Shown here: piece by piece, positions 32,440 to 44,575 of the stretch | How positions within the stretch are numbered: position 1 is the stretch's first letter | Layout of the letters: every line of letters starts with the position of its first letter | Origin: Littorina saxatilis | Lineage: Eukaryota; Mollusca; Gastropoda; Littorinimorpha; Littorinidae | NCBI RefSeq assembly: GCF_037325665.1 | Contig: NC_090261.1 | Span: 19,693,231 to 19,757,230, forward strand | Reading direction: 5' to 3' | Length of the DNA stretch: 64,000 bases | The notes under the pieces: model-generated | The model's database searches: none | Told to the model about the DNA's origin: nothing | What the model saw: only the letters and a program-made list of their open reading frames with translations | Made by a program: the position numbers and the translations under genes

Positions 32440-32754
32440 GTGGTACTGTTGTTGCGTGGATCACAAAGGAATTGTTGTCGCTTTGTGCACAGCCTTTAGT
32501 GTGAGTGTGTATGTGTGTTAAAAAGAGTGTGTGATTGTACCTGGTCTTTGTGTTAATCATAGTGGACCCCCCCCCCCCCCCCTTTTTAACTTGGATTCCC
32601 AGTTGAAAGACCAACCCCCCTTTTTTTTTTAAACAAAACTGGTTTTCCAGATTTTCTGTTAATGATGTTTAAATTGATGGTACTCCATTTTAAGACCTGA
32701 TTAAACTACATATTCTTTCTCCGAATCACATAAAGCATTGACGCAGTCTGGAAT

Positions 32755-34500
32755 GCTAAGGTCTGAAAAGGCTACCCGTCTTTAACAATTTTAAAGGGAA
32801 GCAACCCCACCACAAAAAGTGTAAATGGAGCCATGGTAATGACTACAGACCCGGGGAGTTACCTCCCCTTGGTGTGTACTACGTCACTACCGCTCCTCAA
32901 CACGTGGTCAAGATCATACGACTTTTTCAGCTCTGAGGAGAAGGTGGTTGGTTTTTTGGCTCTCGTGGCTGTGCTGTTTGGTGTTTGTTTGACACCCACC
33001 GGCCACTTACCCGTCTTACTTGCCTTCTGCTTCGTTAGTTGGTGAGCTCTTTCTTTTTACATTTAGTCAAGTTTTGACTAAATGTTTTAACATCGAGGGA
33101 GAATCGAAACGAGGGTCGTGGTGTATGTGTGTGTGTGCGTCTGCGTGTGTGTGTGTAGAGCGATTCAGACCAAACTACTGGACCGATCTTTATGAAATTT
33201 GACATGAGAGTTCCTGGGTATGATATCCCCGAACGTTTTTTTCCTTTTTTTGATAAATGTCTTTGATGACGTCATATCCGGCTTTTCGTGAAAGTTGAGG
33301 CGGCACTGTCACACTCTCATTTTTCAACCAAATTGGTTGAAATTTTGGTCAAGTAGTCTTCGACGAAGCCCGGACTTCGGTATTGCATTTCAGCTTGGTG
33401 GCTTAAAAATTAATTAATGACTTTGGTCATTAAAAATCTGAAAATTGTAAAAAAACTTATTTTTTTCTAAAATGATCCAAATTTACGTTCATCTTATTCT
33501 CCATCATTTGCTGATTCCAAAAACATATAAATATGTTATATTCGGATTAAAAACAAGCTCTGAAAATTAAATATATAAAAATTATTATCAAAATTAAACT
33601 TTTTGAAATCAATTTAAAAACACTTTCATCTTATTCCTTGTCGGTTCCTGATTCCAAAAACATATAGATATGATATGTTTGGATTAAAAACACGCTCAGA
33701 AAGTTAAAACAAAGAGAGGTACAGAAAAGCGTGCTATCCTTCTCAGCGCAAGTACTACCCCGCTCTTCCTGTCAATTTCACTGCCTTTGCCGTGCGCGGT
33801 GGACTGACGATGCTACGAGTATACGGTCTTGCTGCGTTGCATTACGTTCAGTTTCATTCTGTGAGTTCGACAGCTACTTGACTAAATGTTGTATTTTCGC
33901 CTTACGCGACTTGTTTGGTCATTATTTTGACAGGAATGTTGTTGTAGTTGCTGACTTTTCGTCCGTTTTTGGACTTTTAAAAATTTTCAGTAACTATTGT
34001 TTGGTCCCCATTTTTGTTGATCAGTATGGCTGACAGCGATAAAATGTGGCAAGGCCTATGTAAATGTTGAGGTAAACATAATATTACCTTTTTACTTGCC
34101 TCCTGCTTTGTTAGTTGGTAAGCTCTTTCCTTTTTGGTCATTAGTTTGACAGGAATTTCTTTGTAGTTGCTGAATTTTCGTCCGTTTTGGATTTTTAAAT
34201 TTTCCAGTAACTTATTGTTTGGCCGCCATTTTTGGTTGCTCAGCATGGCTGACAGCGATAAAATGTGGCAAGGCCGATGTAATGGTGAGGTAAACCTAAT
34301 TTTACCTTCTTACTTGCCTTCTGCTTTGTTAGTTGGTAAGCTCTTTCCTTTTTGGTCATTAGTTTGACAGGAATTTCGTTGTAGTTGCTGAATTTTCGTC
34401 CGTTTTGGACTTGTACATTTTTCCAGTAACTTATCGTTTGGCCGCCATTTTGTTGATCAGCATAGCTGACAGTGATAAAACATGGCAAGGCTTATGTCAT
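32755..34500 (+). repeat. repeat R with three tandem tail units, interrupted by element H
   Basis: A body (32755-33006) is followed by tail units of about 190 bp starting near 33007, 34090 and 34310. Each runs CTTGCCTTCTGCTTTGTTAG ... TTTGACAGGAATTT ... GGCCGCCATTTTTG ... ATGGCTGACAGCGATAAAAT. Element H is inserted in the first unit. Confidence 0.65.
33054..33915 (-). mobile_element. element H copy 3, inserted in repeat R
   Basis: Complete about 860-bp copy. Comparing with uninterrupted units (CTCTTTCCTTTTTGGTCATT) gives exact borders: CTCTTTCTTTT before, TTGGTCATTA after. Confidence 0.65.
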
Positions 34501-34649
34501 GGATCTGCCAGACCGTTGGTACTTGTTGTTGTTTCGGACTAAGCATGTAATACTGTTATGTCCGTTACTAATTCTGCCCCAAACGAACATGTGGTTGGGG
34601 GGCAGTTCAGCATGCTTGACTTCTTTCTCTTCTTGTTGTCCCTCTTTTA

Positions 34650-37600
34650 GGCATCGGAGCATGGCGCTCCGGTGTCTTTACTGCTTAGCTCTTTATTTCC
34701 AGAGTTCTGCAGCTTGGGAGAGAAGAAATGCAGCGTTCCACGCCGCTTGCCGGTGTTCCCCCCCGTCAGGGGTGACGCTCGCTCTTTGGCGTCTTTGATG
34801 GTTCCGCCGGCGACGATTTCCGGGGAGGTTCTCCTTGCTTTTTCTGCCTCAGGGTGGATCTACTTGCCTCATCGTCTTCTACCGCTGTGGTGGGCGCTTC
34901 CGGTAAGTCGAACTGGTCCGTCTGCCCTCGTGAGGCTGCCGGACATTAAACAGTTCTTTGGCGCGGGATCACAACCCGCAAATTTCTGTTCCGTCTCACC
35001 CTTGCCTCGTCGCGGGCATCTGTGTTTCGGAGCAAGGGCGGCAGCCGTTTCGGCGCTGCGCTTCCGGTTTTACCGGAAGCATATGGTCCTCCGCCACAAG
35101 TACACGTAGTGGTCTTGGCCGGAGTTGATCGAGGACTGGCCTACGGGCGTTCGGGCTTCCGGCCCCAGTCCACTTCTGTTCTGTCTCACCCTTGTCCCGT
35201 CGTGGGCATTTGTGTTTCAGAGCAAGGGCGGCAGCCGTTTCGGCGCTGCGCTTCCCGGTTTTACCGGAAGCATAGGTCTTCCATTTCAAGTAAACGTTGC
35301 GGTCTTGACTGGAGTTGACCGAGGACTGGCCTACGGGCGTTCGGGTTTCCGGCCCCAGTCCACGCAACCTTCGCTTCTGCATTGTGCGGCTTTGTCCGTT
35401 GCATTTCCGGCTCTGTCCGGATATACTATTCCTCTTCCTGACGCTTCCTCTCGGATGTCGGTGAGTGAGGAACAGCTGCTGGCCTACGGGCATTTAGGCT
35501 TTCAGCCTCGGCCGGGGCAGTCTTCACTCCACCTGTTGGGTGTTGCGGCTACTGCCTATTCAGTTCTGGTGGCTCCGTTCACTCTTACCCTCATACAGTA
35601 GGGGATGAGTCAGGACGGTTTCTGGGTGGAGGGGGTTCCGGTTCCGGTCATCCCGTTCATCAGTCTACCACCAGCAACTGTGACTTCGGTCCGTGTTCAT
35701 AGCTTGACTATTCTGATACTCAGTCTTTAGCCAGCGATCAAACACGTTCTGGATTTCCGTCGAAGCTCTTGGCTGCGCTCGAAGTTGCGACGCACGTTAT
35801 TTCCAGATATTTCCCGGGGGGGGTGCATCGGCTTTGGCGGCTTCCTCTTTGGTTGCTCCTTCGTCGATGTCGGACTTCCGTTCCGCGAAAGAAGGAGGTT
35901 TCCTACTTCCGGTTCGAGAGTCACCTTTGGTGGTGTACCACTTTTTGCAGGTTTTGGCTAGACCATCTCCTCCCGGAAGTGGTATCCCCAGTGTTCCGGT
36001 TCTGCTGCTCGTTCATCACGGTTCAGTTCCGGAACACGCTCAGCCTTGGCTGGCTTCGGCGACACAGGCTTCAACTTTTGTTCCTTCTTGCTTAAGAAGT
36101 TCACCTTGCCGAAGCCGGGTTGGAACTTGTTGTCGTTCTTTGATCTTCCGCGTACGCCTTTACTGGGGACGCAGGAACTTCTTCCTCTGCTGGCGAAGCA
36201 GTTTAGAGGCACTTGGGTGTTGTGTTCCCATACAAAATCTTTGTCGCGTCGGAGGAAATTGGACTTCAGCTTTTGGAACTTTCCTCTTTCTCGGAGATGA
36301 TCATTAGAGCGCTCTCTCACTGAGTCACTGAATCCTTTCACACCTGGTGCGGATCAGGAGGCTGATGACATCTCCACTCTTTTGGTCAGCCCTTGCTAGG
36401 GTGAGCGAAGAGCATATGAGGCTGTCCTCCCTTCACTACGCTCATACAGTCATGATTGTGTCGGAGGGACTTGTTTCTCTCGCATTCTCAGTTCACTGAG
36501 CAGACTAAGAGAGACACTTGAGCTTTGCCCGGGGTAGAGGGATCTCCTTTTGAACATTGGGGTTTATTACCAGAAGAAAGGAGATCCAGTCGAATAGAGA
36601 TCAGCAGGTCTCCGACTTCTCTCTACAAGGGTTGAAGCAGAGCTAGCCTCCTCAGGAGAAGCATGCTCAGGCCTCTGGCCAAGCTAAGCCGGCAGCCAAT
36701 AGGCAGTCTCTGCCTGGTTCTCGAGTTTCGAGAAATAGATCAGTGTCGGGCAGGGAGAGGGTCAGCTCTAGCAGCAAGCCTCTCCCCCCAAGGAAGTGCC
36801 CCCGATCTCACACCCCCCCCCTCCGCCCTCCACTTTGGTGATGGCGGGGGGGGGTCTCCTCCCTGCACTTTCTCATTGGATGGTCTCTGTCCACAGCCAA
36901 TGGATTGTGGGAATGGTGAGGTCGGGCGACTTCAATCGATCTAATGAGTGCATATTTTCACATTCTTATGCATCAGTCCGATATTTACACAGCGATCTAG
37001 GTCCATCAGCTCGAGCACCCGCTGAGGTCTCTTCTGGTGGGATCTAGGGCTGGCCTTCGGGTATACTGGCTTCCGTCCTCAGTCAGCGTAACAGTCGTTT
37101 CAGCCACGGGCTGCTGCTTCTGTCGCACTTCCGGTTTAACCGGAGAGGTTGTTTCTCTCACAGACGTTTCATAGGTACGTCAGGGGTTTTGGAACAACGG
37201 CTGACCTTTGGGCATCCAGGTTTTTAGCCTCGGCTGGTGCAGCAGCCATTCCACCTGTCGGCGGTGGTGGTTGTTGCTTTCTCTGTTCTTGTGGCTTCGG
37301 ACTTTGACAATTCTTTCCTTTATTCTCATCTTATGCAGGAGATGAGATAGGACGATTTCCGTTTGGGTGGGGTTTCTGTCTTCAGGTTACCCTGTTTCTC
37401 ACTTTTTGCCACAAGTATCTGGACTATGGTCCTTGTTTGTCTTTCGCCGAGTCTGACTCTGTCTTTCTCTATCGATCAGACGCGTTCTGGTGTTTCGTCC
37501 AAACTTAAGGTGCGCTTAAGTTGGCCTCGGAAGTAACATTCAGATTTTCCTGAGGGTGCATTGTCTTTGGCAATGGATGTTTGAGGAGTCATTCTTTGTG

Positions 37601-37890
37601 GCTTTCCACCTCTCTCAGGTTTTGGCCGCGACGTTAACTTCCGGTTTTTCCCTGAGAACACTTGTCTTGGGAGTCTTATGGCTGGTCGGCTTCACGGTTT
37701 TCCGTTTATGCTTACCAGTCTTGTTTTCTGTTTTGGGTTTTTGATTCACATTCAATTACCTACAAGCAGACTGAACTGCGGACACTCTGGCTTTTAGCCA
37801 TTTTGTTTATGGTCACCAGTCACACCAGGCTTCGACCACTGGATTTCCGCACTTCCGGTGACTTACACACAATCGTAAGTCGCTGTTTCC
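34650..37890 (+). mobile_element. fossil gag-bearing retroelement, probably DIRS-like
   Basis: A GC-richer island between AT-rich flanks. Plus-strand segments resemble the Gag-like region of DIRS (tyrosine-recombinase) elements, and a block near 36840-36935 resembles the start of the reverse transcriptase (Gly-rich, Trp, then Gln-Trp). The copy is broken in many places (roughly ten or more) and lacks recombinase and RNase H. A second, shorter gag-like portion from about 37020 to 37890 repeats the first in the same direction. Inside the gag part is a direct repeat of about 190 bp (from 35001 and 35191). Family assignment is by eye; age appears moderate to old. Confidence 0.5.
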
Positions 37891-37894
37891 TCGT

Positions 37895-38470
37895 AATGAA
37901 ATAGTTTTTAAAACGATTTCGGAATTTTAATTTTAATCATAATTTTTATATTTTTAATTTTCAGAGCTTGTTTTTAATCCGAATATAACATATTTATATG
38001 TTTTTGGAATCAGAACATGATGAAGAATAAAATAAAAGTAATTATGGATCGTTTTATAAAAAAAAAATTTTAATTACAATTTTCAGATTTTTAACGACCG
38101 AAGTCATTAATTAATTTGTAAGCCTCCATGCTGAAATGCAATACCGAAGTCAGGCCTTCGTCGAAGATTGCTTGGCCAAAATTTCAATCAATTTGATTGA
38201 AAATTGAGGGTGTGACAGTGCCGCCTCAACTTTTACAAAAAGCCGGATATGACGTCATAAAATACATTTATCGAAAAAATAAAAAAACCGTCTGGGGATA
38301 TCATACCCAGGAACTCTCATGTAAAATTTCATAAAGATCGGTCCAGTAGTTTACTCTGAATCGCTCTACACACACACACGCACAGACACACACACACATA
38401 CACCACGACCCTCGTCTTGATTCCCCCTCTATGTTAAAACATTTAGTCAAAACTTGACTAAATGTAAAAA
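37895..38470 (+). mobile_element. element H copy 4, left part missing
   Basis: Starts inside the element (AATGAAATAGTTTTTAAAAC), ends with the usual hairpin and AAAAA. Directly follows the fossil retroelement. Confidence 0.6.
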
Positions 38471-40340
38471 GGGGGGCTCCACTATACTGAAAGCTTACGG
38501 TAACTGACAAGAATTTTTTTCAGTTGTTAAAGTTTTTCATACGTGTGCTTTCACTGGATGTGTGATGTTAAAAATACTGGATCTGAAGTGCAAGTCTTTC
38601 TTTGAAAATGTTGTGTACCAGAGCTGTGTGAGATTTTCTTGTTTTATGTAGGTGTTTGGCACATATGTGTTGAGGAGCTGACAAATGTTGCTTGACAACT
38701 ACTGCATTTAATTTGGTGCATTTCAGCATACAGCTGTAAGAAACATGAAAATAAATAGTTTCGTATTATCACTTTAATGGCCGGTTCATGATTTATCATT
38801 CCAGATTGTTAACTTATTTTAATTTTTTAGCTGAATGCTGAATTGAGTCAGAGGTTACCAGTCCACATGATTTTGCTATTTAACAAATGAACAAGTGGTT
38901 TTTTTTTAAATCATGGAAGGAATGTCTCATTTTGGGAAAACTCTTTTGTGAACATTATTTGCCTTAACTAAAATACAGGGCAGACTTCACTTTTACACCC
39001 CCAAATTACTTCAGTCTTTTGAAGAATGATGCTAGAATCTGCACAGGTTTAGTGTCTGCTGTATCTGCCAATATTATGAATTGAGAGACGGGTACAAAAC
39101 TGAAGCCAAATTTGCTGTGCCTTGTTTCAGCCTTAAGTGGTTGTATGATATATCAATATTATGATTTTCCGTACCTCAGCTTAGTCTAAAAAATACAAAT
39201 GTAATGTAAGAATACAGGCCAAATAGAGAGTAGTCCATCTTTTTCATAATACATCGCTGAGGGCAGCTGAAAGTAAAATTGTGTTTACCTAGACAAGCTC
39301 ACTGTTTGTTTGTTAGAAGTCCTAGCAAACTAAATTGCTTTCTTTTTGACAGAAGTTTTTGTTTGAACGGCTTGTGCGTGTCGAGTTTTGGTACAAAAAC
39401 TGCAGACTTGTGTTTCATTTTGTTTTGTTCTTGCAGACTTACTGTTACTGTTTTTTTGTCTCATGCAGTGCAGGTTTTGTTTTATGGACCTGATGTGCAT
39501 GCTTTCTTGTTTTGTTTGATTTCACATTTGTGTGTTTAGAACACAAAGGTGTGTGCAGCACACATGGCAATTCTAATCAGTTGTGCTGTTTGCTTTATCT
39601 GTTGTTTGATTCTACTCACGTACTGTATTAACGAACATGAAGAAGTCACAATTTTCAACAGTTTTGACCAAGGTTTTCTTATGGTCGGAACTGTTGAAAA
39701 TTGTGTCTTCGTTATAAAGTGAGAAAAGTATTTTTTGGTCTTTTTAATTTTTGCTCTCACGCACTGTCACCATTGTTCTTCTGTTGTTTGATTCTAAAAG
39801 TTGGATTTTTCAACAACTAACAACTTGCTTTGTTTGTTGTTTAATGGGATATTTTGACTTGGGATTTACTTTTTACAAAAATGAAGGTGACTTAAAATGA
39901 AATTGATTTGATACTCAAACTGTTCAATATGCAATCCGGAACTTTATCTTTTCTGTATTTATGTATATTGTAAGGCCAAAAAGGGTGTGTTTTCCCCCCT
40001 ACTTTCTTGTTTATTTAATTGTTTTTGTATGTTTTACAGTGTGTCATATTTACTCTTTGTTTGATCACTTTGGATTTATTTTTTGCGTTGAATTATGCAA
40101 ACTATGACTACAGTACTTGCAATTCAACTATTTATTGTATCATTTTCTCGGAAGGTAAACAGTATCTGTGTTGTTCCCAGACTCAGAAGACGATTGATAA
40201 ATCAGTTGGACCTGGATTAAAACTATCAAACACTAGCTTTGTCTGTTTGGTAGGAAAATGTGATGGCCAGTAGAACTGCATTTCAAAACTTTGGACAGAT
40301 GGTTGACCAGGGGTCAGAGCAATGCGTCTTATCAAAAAAA
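38471..40340. other. AT-rich intergenic or distal intron sequence
   Basis: No gene recognised. A small hairpin at about 39645-39710 pairs CACAATTTTCAACAGTT with its complement. Confidence 0.35.
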
Positions 40341-40580
40341 GTAAGCACCAGTGACTGAGAACAACACTGTCATAACTTCAAGTAAAAAGTAAGCACCGGT
40401 GACTGAGAACAACACTGTCATAACTTCAAGTAAAAAGTAAGCACCAGTGACTGAGAACAACACTGTCATAACATCAAGTAAAAAGTAAGCACCGGTGACT
40501 GAGAACAACACTGTCATAACTTCAAGTAAAAAGTAAGCACCGGTGACTGAGAACAACACTGTCATAACTTCAAGTAAAAA
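40341..40580. repeat. 48-bp minisatellite, five units
   Basis: Five units of exactly 48 bp (GTAAGCACCAGTGACTGAGA and on), differing by single bases. Because 48 is a multiple of three, the minus strand stays open with a 16-residue repeat (VLFSVTGAYFLLEVMT-like). No promoter or homology supports a protein. Confidence 0.9.
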
Positions 40581-41280
40581 GTAATATATGCAGGTTTTTT
40601 TTCTGAATATATTACTTAAAACTTTATGTTCTTGTCTTACATTTTTGGGTAAGATCCTCCTCATTCAGCTTTTATATGATGCTATATAATTTTCCATGGA
40701 CATTTCGGTAGATAACAAATATGAATTAATTTAAAAGTATGTAAGTGACACAAGAGTATGATTTTTAAGTTACCTCCAGTCAAAAGAAATGTTGAATGAA
40801 CTGAGAATAATGTACATATCAGGCTTATAGCTTTCATTGATTGATATTTTATTACTTGTAGAAATATATCCATTTTATAGTAATTATATACATGTCATCT
40901 GTGATATTTAGTATACATGGTATTAGATTAATGTGCTCAGTATTTTTCTTTGTATTTGTGTACTGTAATTACATTTAAAAGCTTAAAAAATGAAAGTATT
41001 TTGCACCCTGTGTGATTCCCTCCATTCAAAATTCATCTGTATTACTATTACTGTCAAAATCAGGTCCAGAAGCCAGTGCAAATGTTTTGTTGGATCAATG
41101 ATAAAGATTCAATTTCTGCAAACCTGTTTCTAGCATTAAATTGCTGGAATCAGGGTTAACATACTGACCTCAGTATTTGAATGCATGGATAATTTGCATC
41201 CAAAGTTTGTACATTGTATGAAGTGAAGAAAGTGTTGACATCAGTTAAATTGTTTATCTGATCTGTTCTTAACATTGCAG

Positions 41281-42490
41281 AGGAACACAACAGTTGAGCT
41301 GGAGTTTGTGGAAGAGAAAGCACCAGTCGATAGTTATTGTGGCAAAGTATAGTGACCTTTTGTTCCTTAAAGGCAACATCCTTCTTGCCCAAGTGATCAC
41401 ATTCACCACTACACATGTTCCGGCTTTTATATGGAATGAGTGCATCCTCCACTTTGACATACACCAGACATCAACATCTTGCTGCTTCCTGTGCAGAGTG
41501 GGAATCTTGTCTTCAATTTGTTTTATAAGTGACACCCGTATCAATATAAAGAATTCATTATACAAAAAATCCACTCTACATAGGAAGTTAAGCCAGGCTA
41601 TTGACCTTTGGTATAAACTGGTACCTGTGACGTGAGGACCCTTTGATGAGCGGACACCTCCCTTGAAAGGACACCGGCTGTTGTTCTTTTGAAAATGTTC
41701 TTTACTAAAATGAACCTGTCACAACAGGCCATTTGTGATGTAGGGACACTTTTGGCAGGTCCAAAGAGTCCTTTCAGCACAGGTAGCACCGTATGTCCAA
41801 ACAAAAGGATGCTGTGTTTTCTACATGAAAACGTGGACAGATCAGTGGTGGTGTTTGCAATGCTTTACACAGGAAGGGCAGTGCATTTAAGACACTGGTC
41901 ATTTGATGTCATTGTGGCACTATAGCAGGAGACCGACACACATTTAGAAATGCAGGAGACGACTATTGCATTGTCACGGATATAGTGAAAAGAAGACAAT
42001 TTAAATACCCCTCTGTGAGTCACAGTTAATACTGATGCTGTTGCACATTTTTATTGCATTCAGTAGGATTCACTTAATAATTGTTTCAGATAAATTTCAA
42101 GATTTTATTAATGTGTTTTTGTTTAAATTAAATTAAATTTTCACCTGTACAATTCATCATGACAAAAGCAGATTTGATTTGGTGCACTTGTGTTAGTTCA
42201 TCTCAAAGATTTTGGTCTTAATTAATTGTCATGCATGCAAATTGGGGTGGGAGGGAATGGGGTGTCCTTATATAGCATGGCATGTGTGACTCTGAGGGGT
42301 CTTCAGTGGATGTTAAATATGCACATGTGAAACACATGTCTGTTACTGATTATGCGAAAAATAGTTTGAATGCCTTTCTGTTCCTTGTTTATGAGAGAAG
42401 TGGTAACATTCAGAATATTCTCCTATTGTCCTATATTAACTCTCATTGTCAACAGTCTACCATGTCAATAAATTGAACATAAAAATAAGG
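41281..42490 (+). other. candidate alternative last exon of CFAP36
   Basis: A strong acceptor (ATCTGTTCTTAACATTGCAG) ends at 41280. Joined to a donor inside exon 8 (GTAAGA at 32429) it would end the protein in EEHNS instead of GKK. A plus-strand AATAAA lies at 42468-42473. Speculative. Confidence 0.3.
41630..41795. repeat. interspersed repeat with GGACACC blocks
   Basis: Relative of 1-180: shared GTCACAACAGGCC and GGGACACTTTTGGC blocks in the same orientation. Confidence 0.5.
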
Positions 42491-42589
42491 TTAAATGATT
42501 GAATTAAATTTCAAAGTCAAAACTATCGCTAGCCTGCCACAGTTTTTGCCTTGGTTTCAACACACTGCCACAGTTTTCTGTTTGCAAAG

Positions 42590-42915
42590 TTTGGTACAAT
42601 GTACCTTGAATACACCCCTTCGGAGTTTCGAGTGCGCATGCGCGGCCAGTCACATTTTTGGCGGCAGGGGGCGCTCCGTTGTGCCAAACACTCTGCAATT
42701 TTCCGTACACAAGGAGCAGTGACTATCGTGGGACAAAAACCACAGAAATATCAAAGAGATAAGAGCTTACGAGGGAAAACTTGAACGCAATCGGCAATTT
42801 ACCTCTTCTGAAGACCTCGTGTTTGGTACAATTTGCAATCCCAGCATGCAATGCGCGGATTGTCTCGCGACGCGAGATTTGCTCTCGCCTGCGACTCCGA
42901 AAGGGTGTATTGCCA
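42590..42915. promoter_or_regulatory. CpG-rich promoter-like stretch
   Basis: Contains TGCGCATGCGC at 42633-42643 (the NRF1 consensus), CCCAGCATGCAATGCGC at 42840-42856 (like the ZNF143 motif), and TCTCGCGACGCGAGA near 42863. The outer parts also form an inverted repeat (ACACCCCTTCGGAGT and its complement), so a transposon is the alternative. Confidence 0.4.
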
Positions 42916-44473
42916 TAGCTTCCTTGTAACTTGGGACACTATTTAAACAATTGTTGAATAATTTATCTTTGTGCAGAAAAATGACATTTTTGAGGAACAC
43001 AGAATAGACGAATATCTGGTTGTAAGCTCGTCTGCAATTACTGTTAAAATAGTTGTATTTTTCCTAGCTTTATTGCTTTGTATTGAATGTGGTGGTTCCG
43101 TCCCTTTAGTTGTAAGTTGCACGTGTATTTTATGTCGGGGTGTTCAGATTTCATCCATGCTTCATAAATATCACATGAACTTATTCAAAATGTTTGAATG
43201 CAAATTTAGAAGCACATTCTAATGCTGATATAGACAACCATATCTTCTTGTGATGTCTAAACTGACCATTTCTATACTTTTGAAACCGTCCAATTACTGC
43301 CATGTTTAGGTAGCAGGTACTCCCATTTTGCAGTTGTGCATTATTGTACAGAATTCCGCTTCGCTTGCATTTCCACTTTTTAATATTGTGAATATTTTTG
43401 TCTCGATACACAAATGTTATTTGTTTGTAATAAAAAATGACTGATTTGCACTTTAAATTCATTTGCAGTCTTCTTAGAATGTGCATATGTAATTAAAAGT
43501 AAACTCACTGTGTCCTTTGTGATGGTTGAGGACCCCTTAAAGATGAACATTAGTCAAACCCCAAGGGACCAAGTAACAATACATTGTTACATTATATGCA
43601 GTGCATCTGATGCAACATTGTATTGTTACATTATATGTGAATCATCTTATATAGTGGAAGATATGGCCTCAAGATAGCAACCCTGGTAGAAAGCTTCAGT
43701 TGTGCTTTGTCTCTTGGATGCTGCATACTCTTGAAGCGGAATCAGTGTTTGGTGTTGTTTCAATCAAACATCACACACTTGTGCACCACACAATTGAAAA
43801 GAACAATATAGCTGTATTAAGTTTTGTTCTTTCTGAATTCTCTGGTCTGGGAACTTCCCCTTTCTTATCCAGTACTATCCGTCACTCGTATGTTAAAGTA
43901 ACTTTTGAAAAAGCAAATCGATAGTGAACATTGAAATGATTCAAAGAAAACTCAAGTAAAAGGTGTGCATGCCATGATGGCTGAGACGCACTATTGTCAG
44001 ATTTTCATGTCGAGAGGTCATTTGTTTACAGGGTGAGCACTTATTTTTTGCCCCATGAGATCAGTGATCCCAAACATTAAAAAAAAAAACCAGCATTGCT
44101 GTCTTTAAGCATTTCAGCGACTTTAACAGTTCCTAAACAGTACCGTACTCACTTGAAAATGTGTCTTTTGTTTTTGTTTTTTTCATTTTGTAATCAAACG
44201 TTTCTTTGTACTTCATGACAGACCCGTGTAAATACATGCATTTATTTTCACTGGATCCACTGAACTGAATTCCAACAAAGATGACAGCCTTAATGATTTT
44301 GCCTTCCCTTCCCCGAGGTATAATTGTACCCACTACTTACTGTGAACCCTTGTCTTTGGCCAGTGGGCATGCACCCCCTACTTCAGAGTTTCAATGTACA
44401 CTGTTCATTCATTTTGCAGTACAGATTTAAAATGTGCTTTTGTGTTGTGTTATCCTGCAGTATTGCACCTGTG

Positions 44474-44575
44474 ATGTTTTCAGAACAACTCTGCGCTGCA
44501 ATGGGCACTTGCATTGTTTTCAGAACAACTCTGCGCTGCAATGGGCACTTGCATTGTTTTCAGAACAACTCTGTG
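44474..44575. repeat. 40-bp tandem repeat, about 2.5 units
   Basis: TTTTCAGAACAACTCTGCGC followed by TGCAATGGGCACTTGCATTG, twice, then a partial third. Confidence 0.8.

Noticed and set aside
34996-36341. Arg/Lys-rich minus-strand frames of 127-165 residues
   Set aside because: They lie antisense to the fossil retroelement and reflect its repeats and GC content, not a gene.
41156-41635. overlapping frames of about 100 residues on both strands
   Set aside because: No domain similarity and low-complexity context; at most a 3' UTR as described for the candidate last exon.
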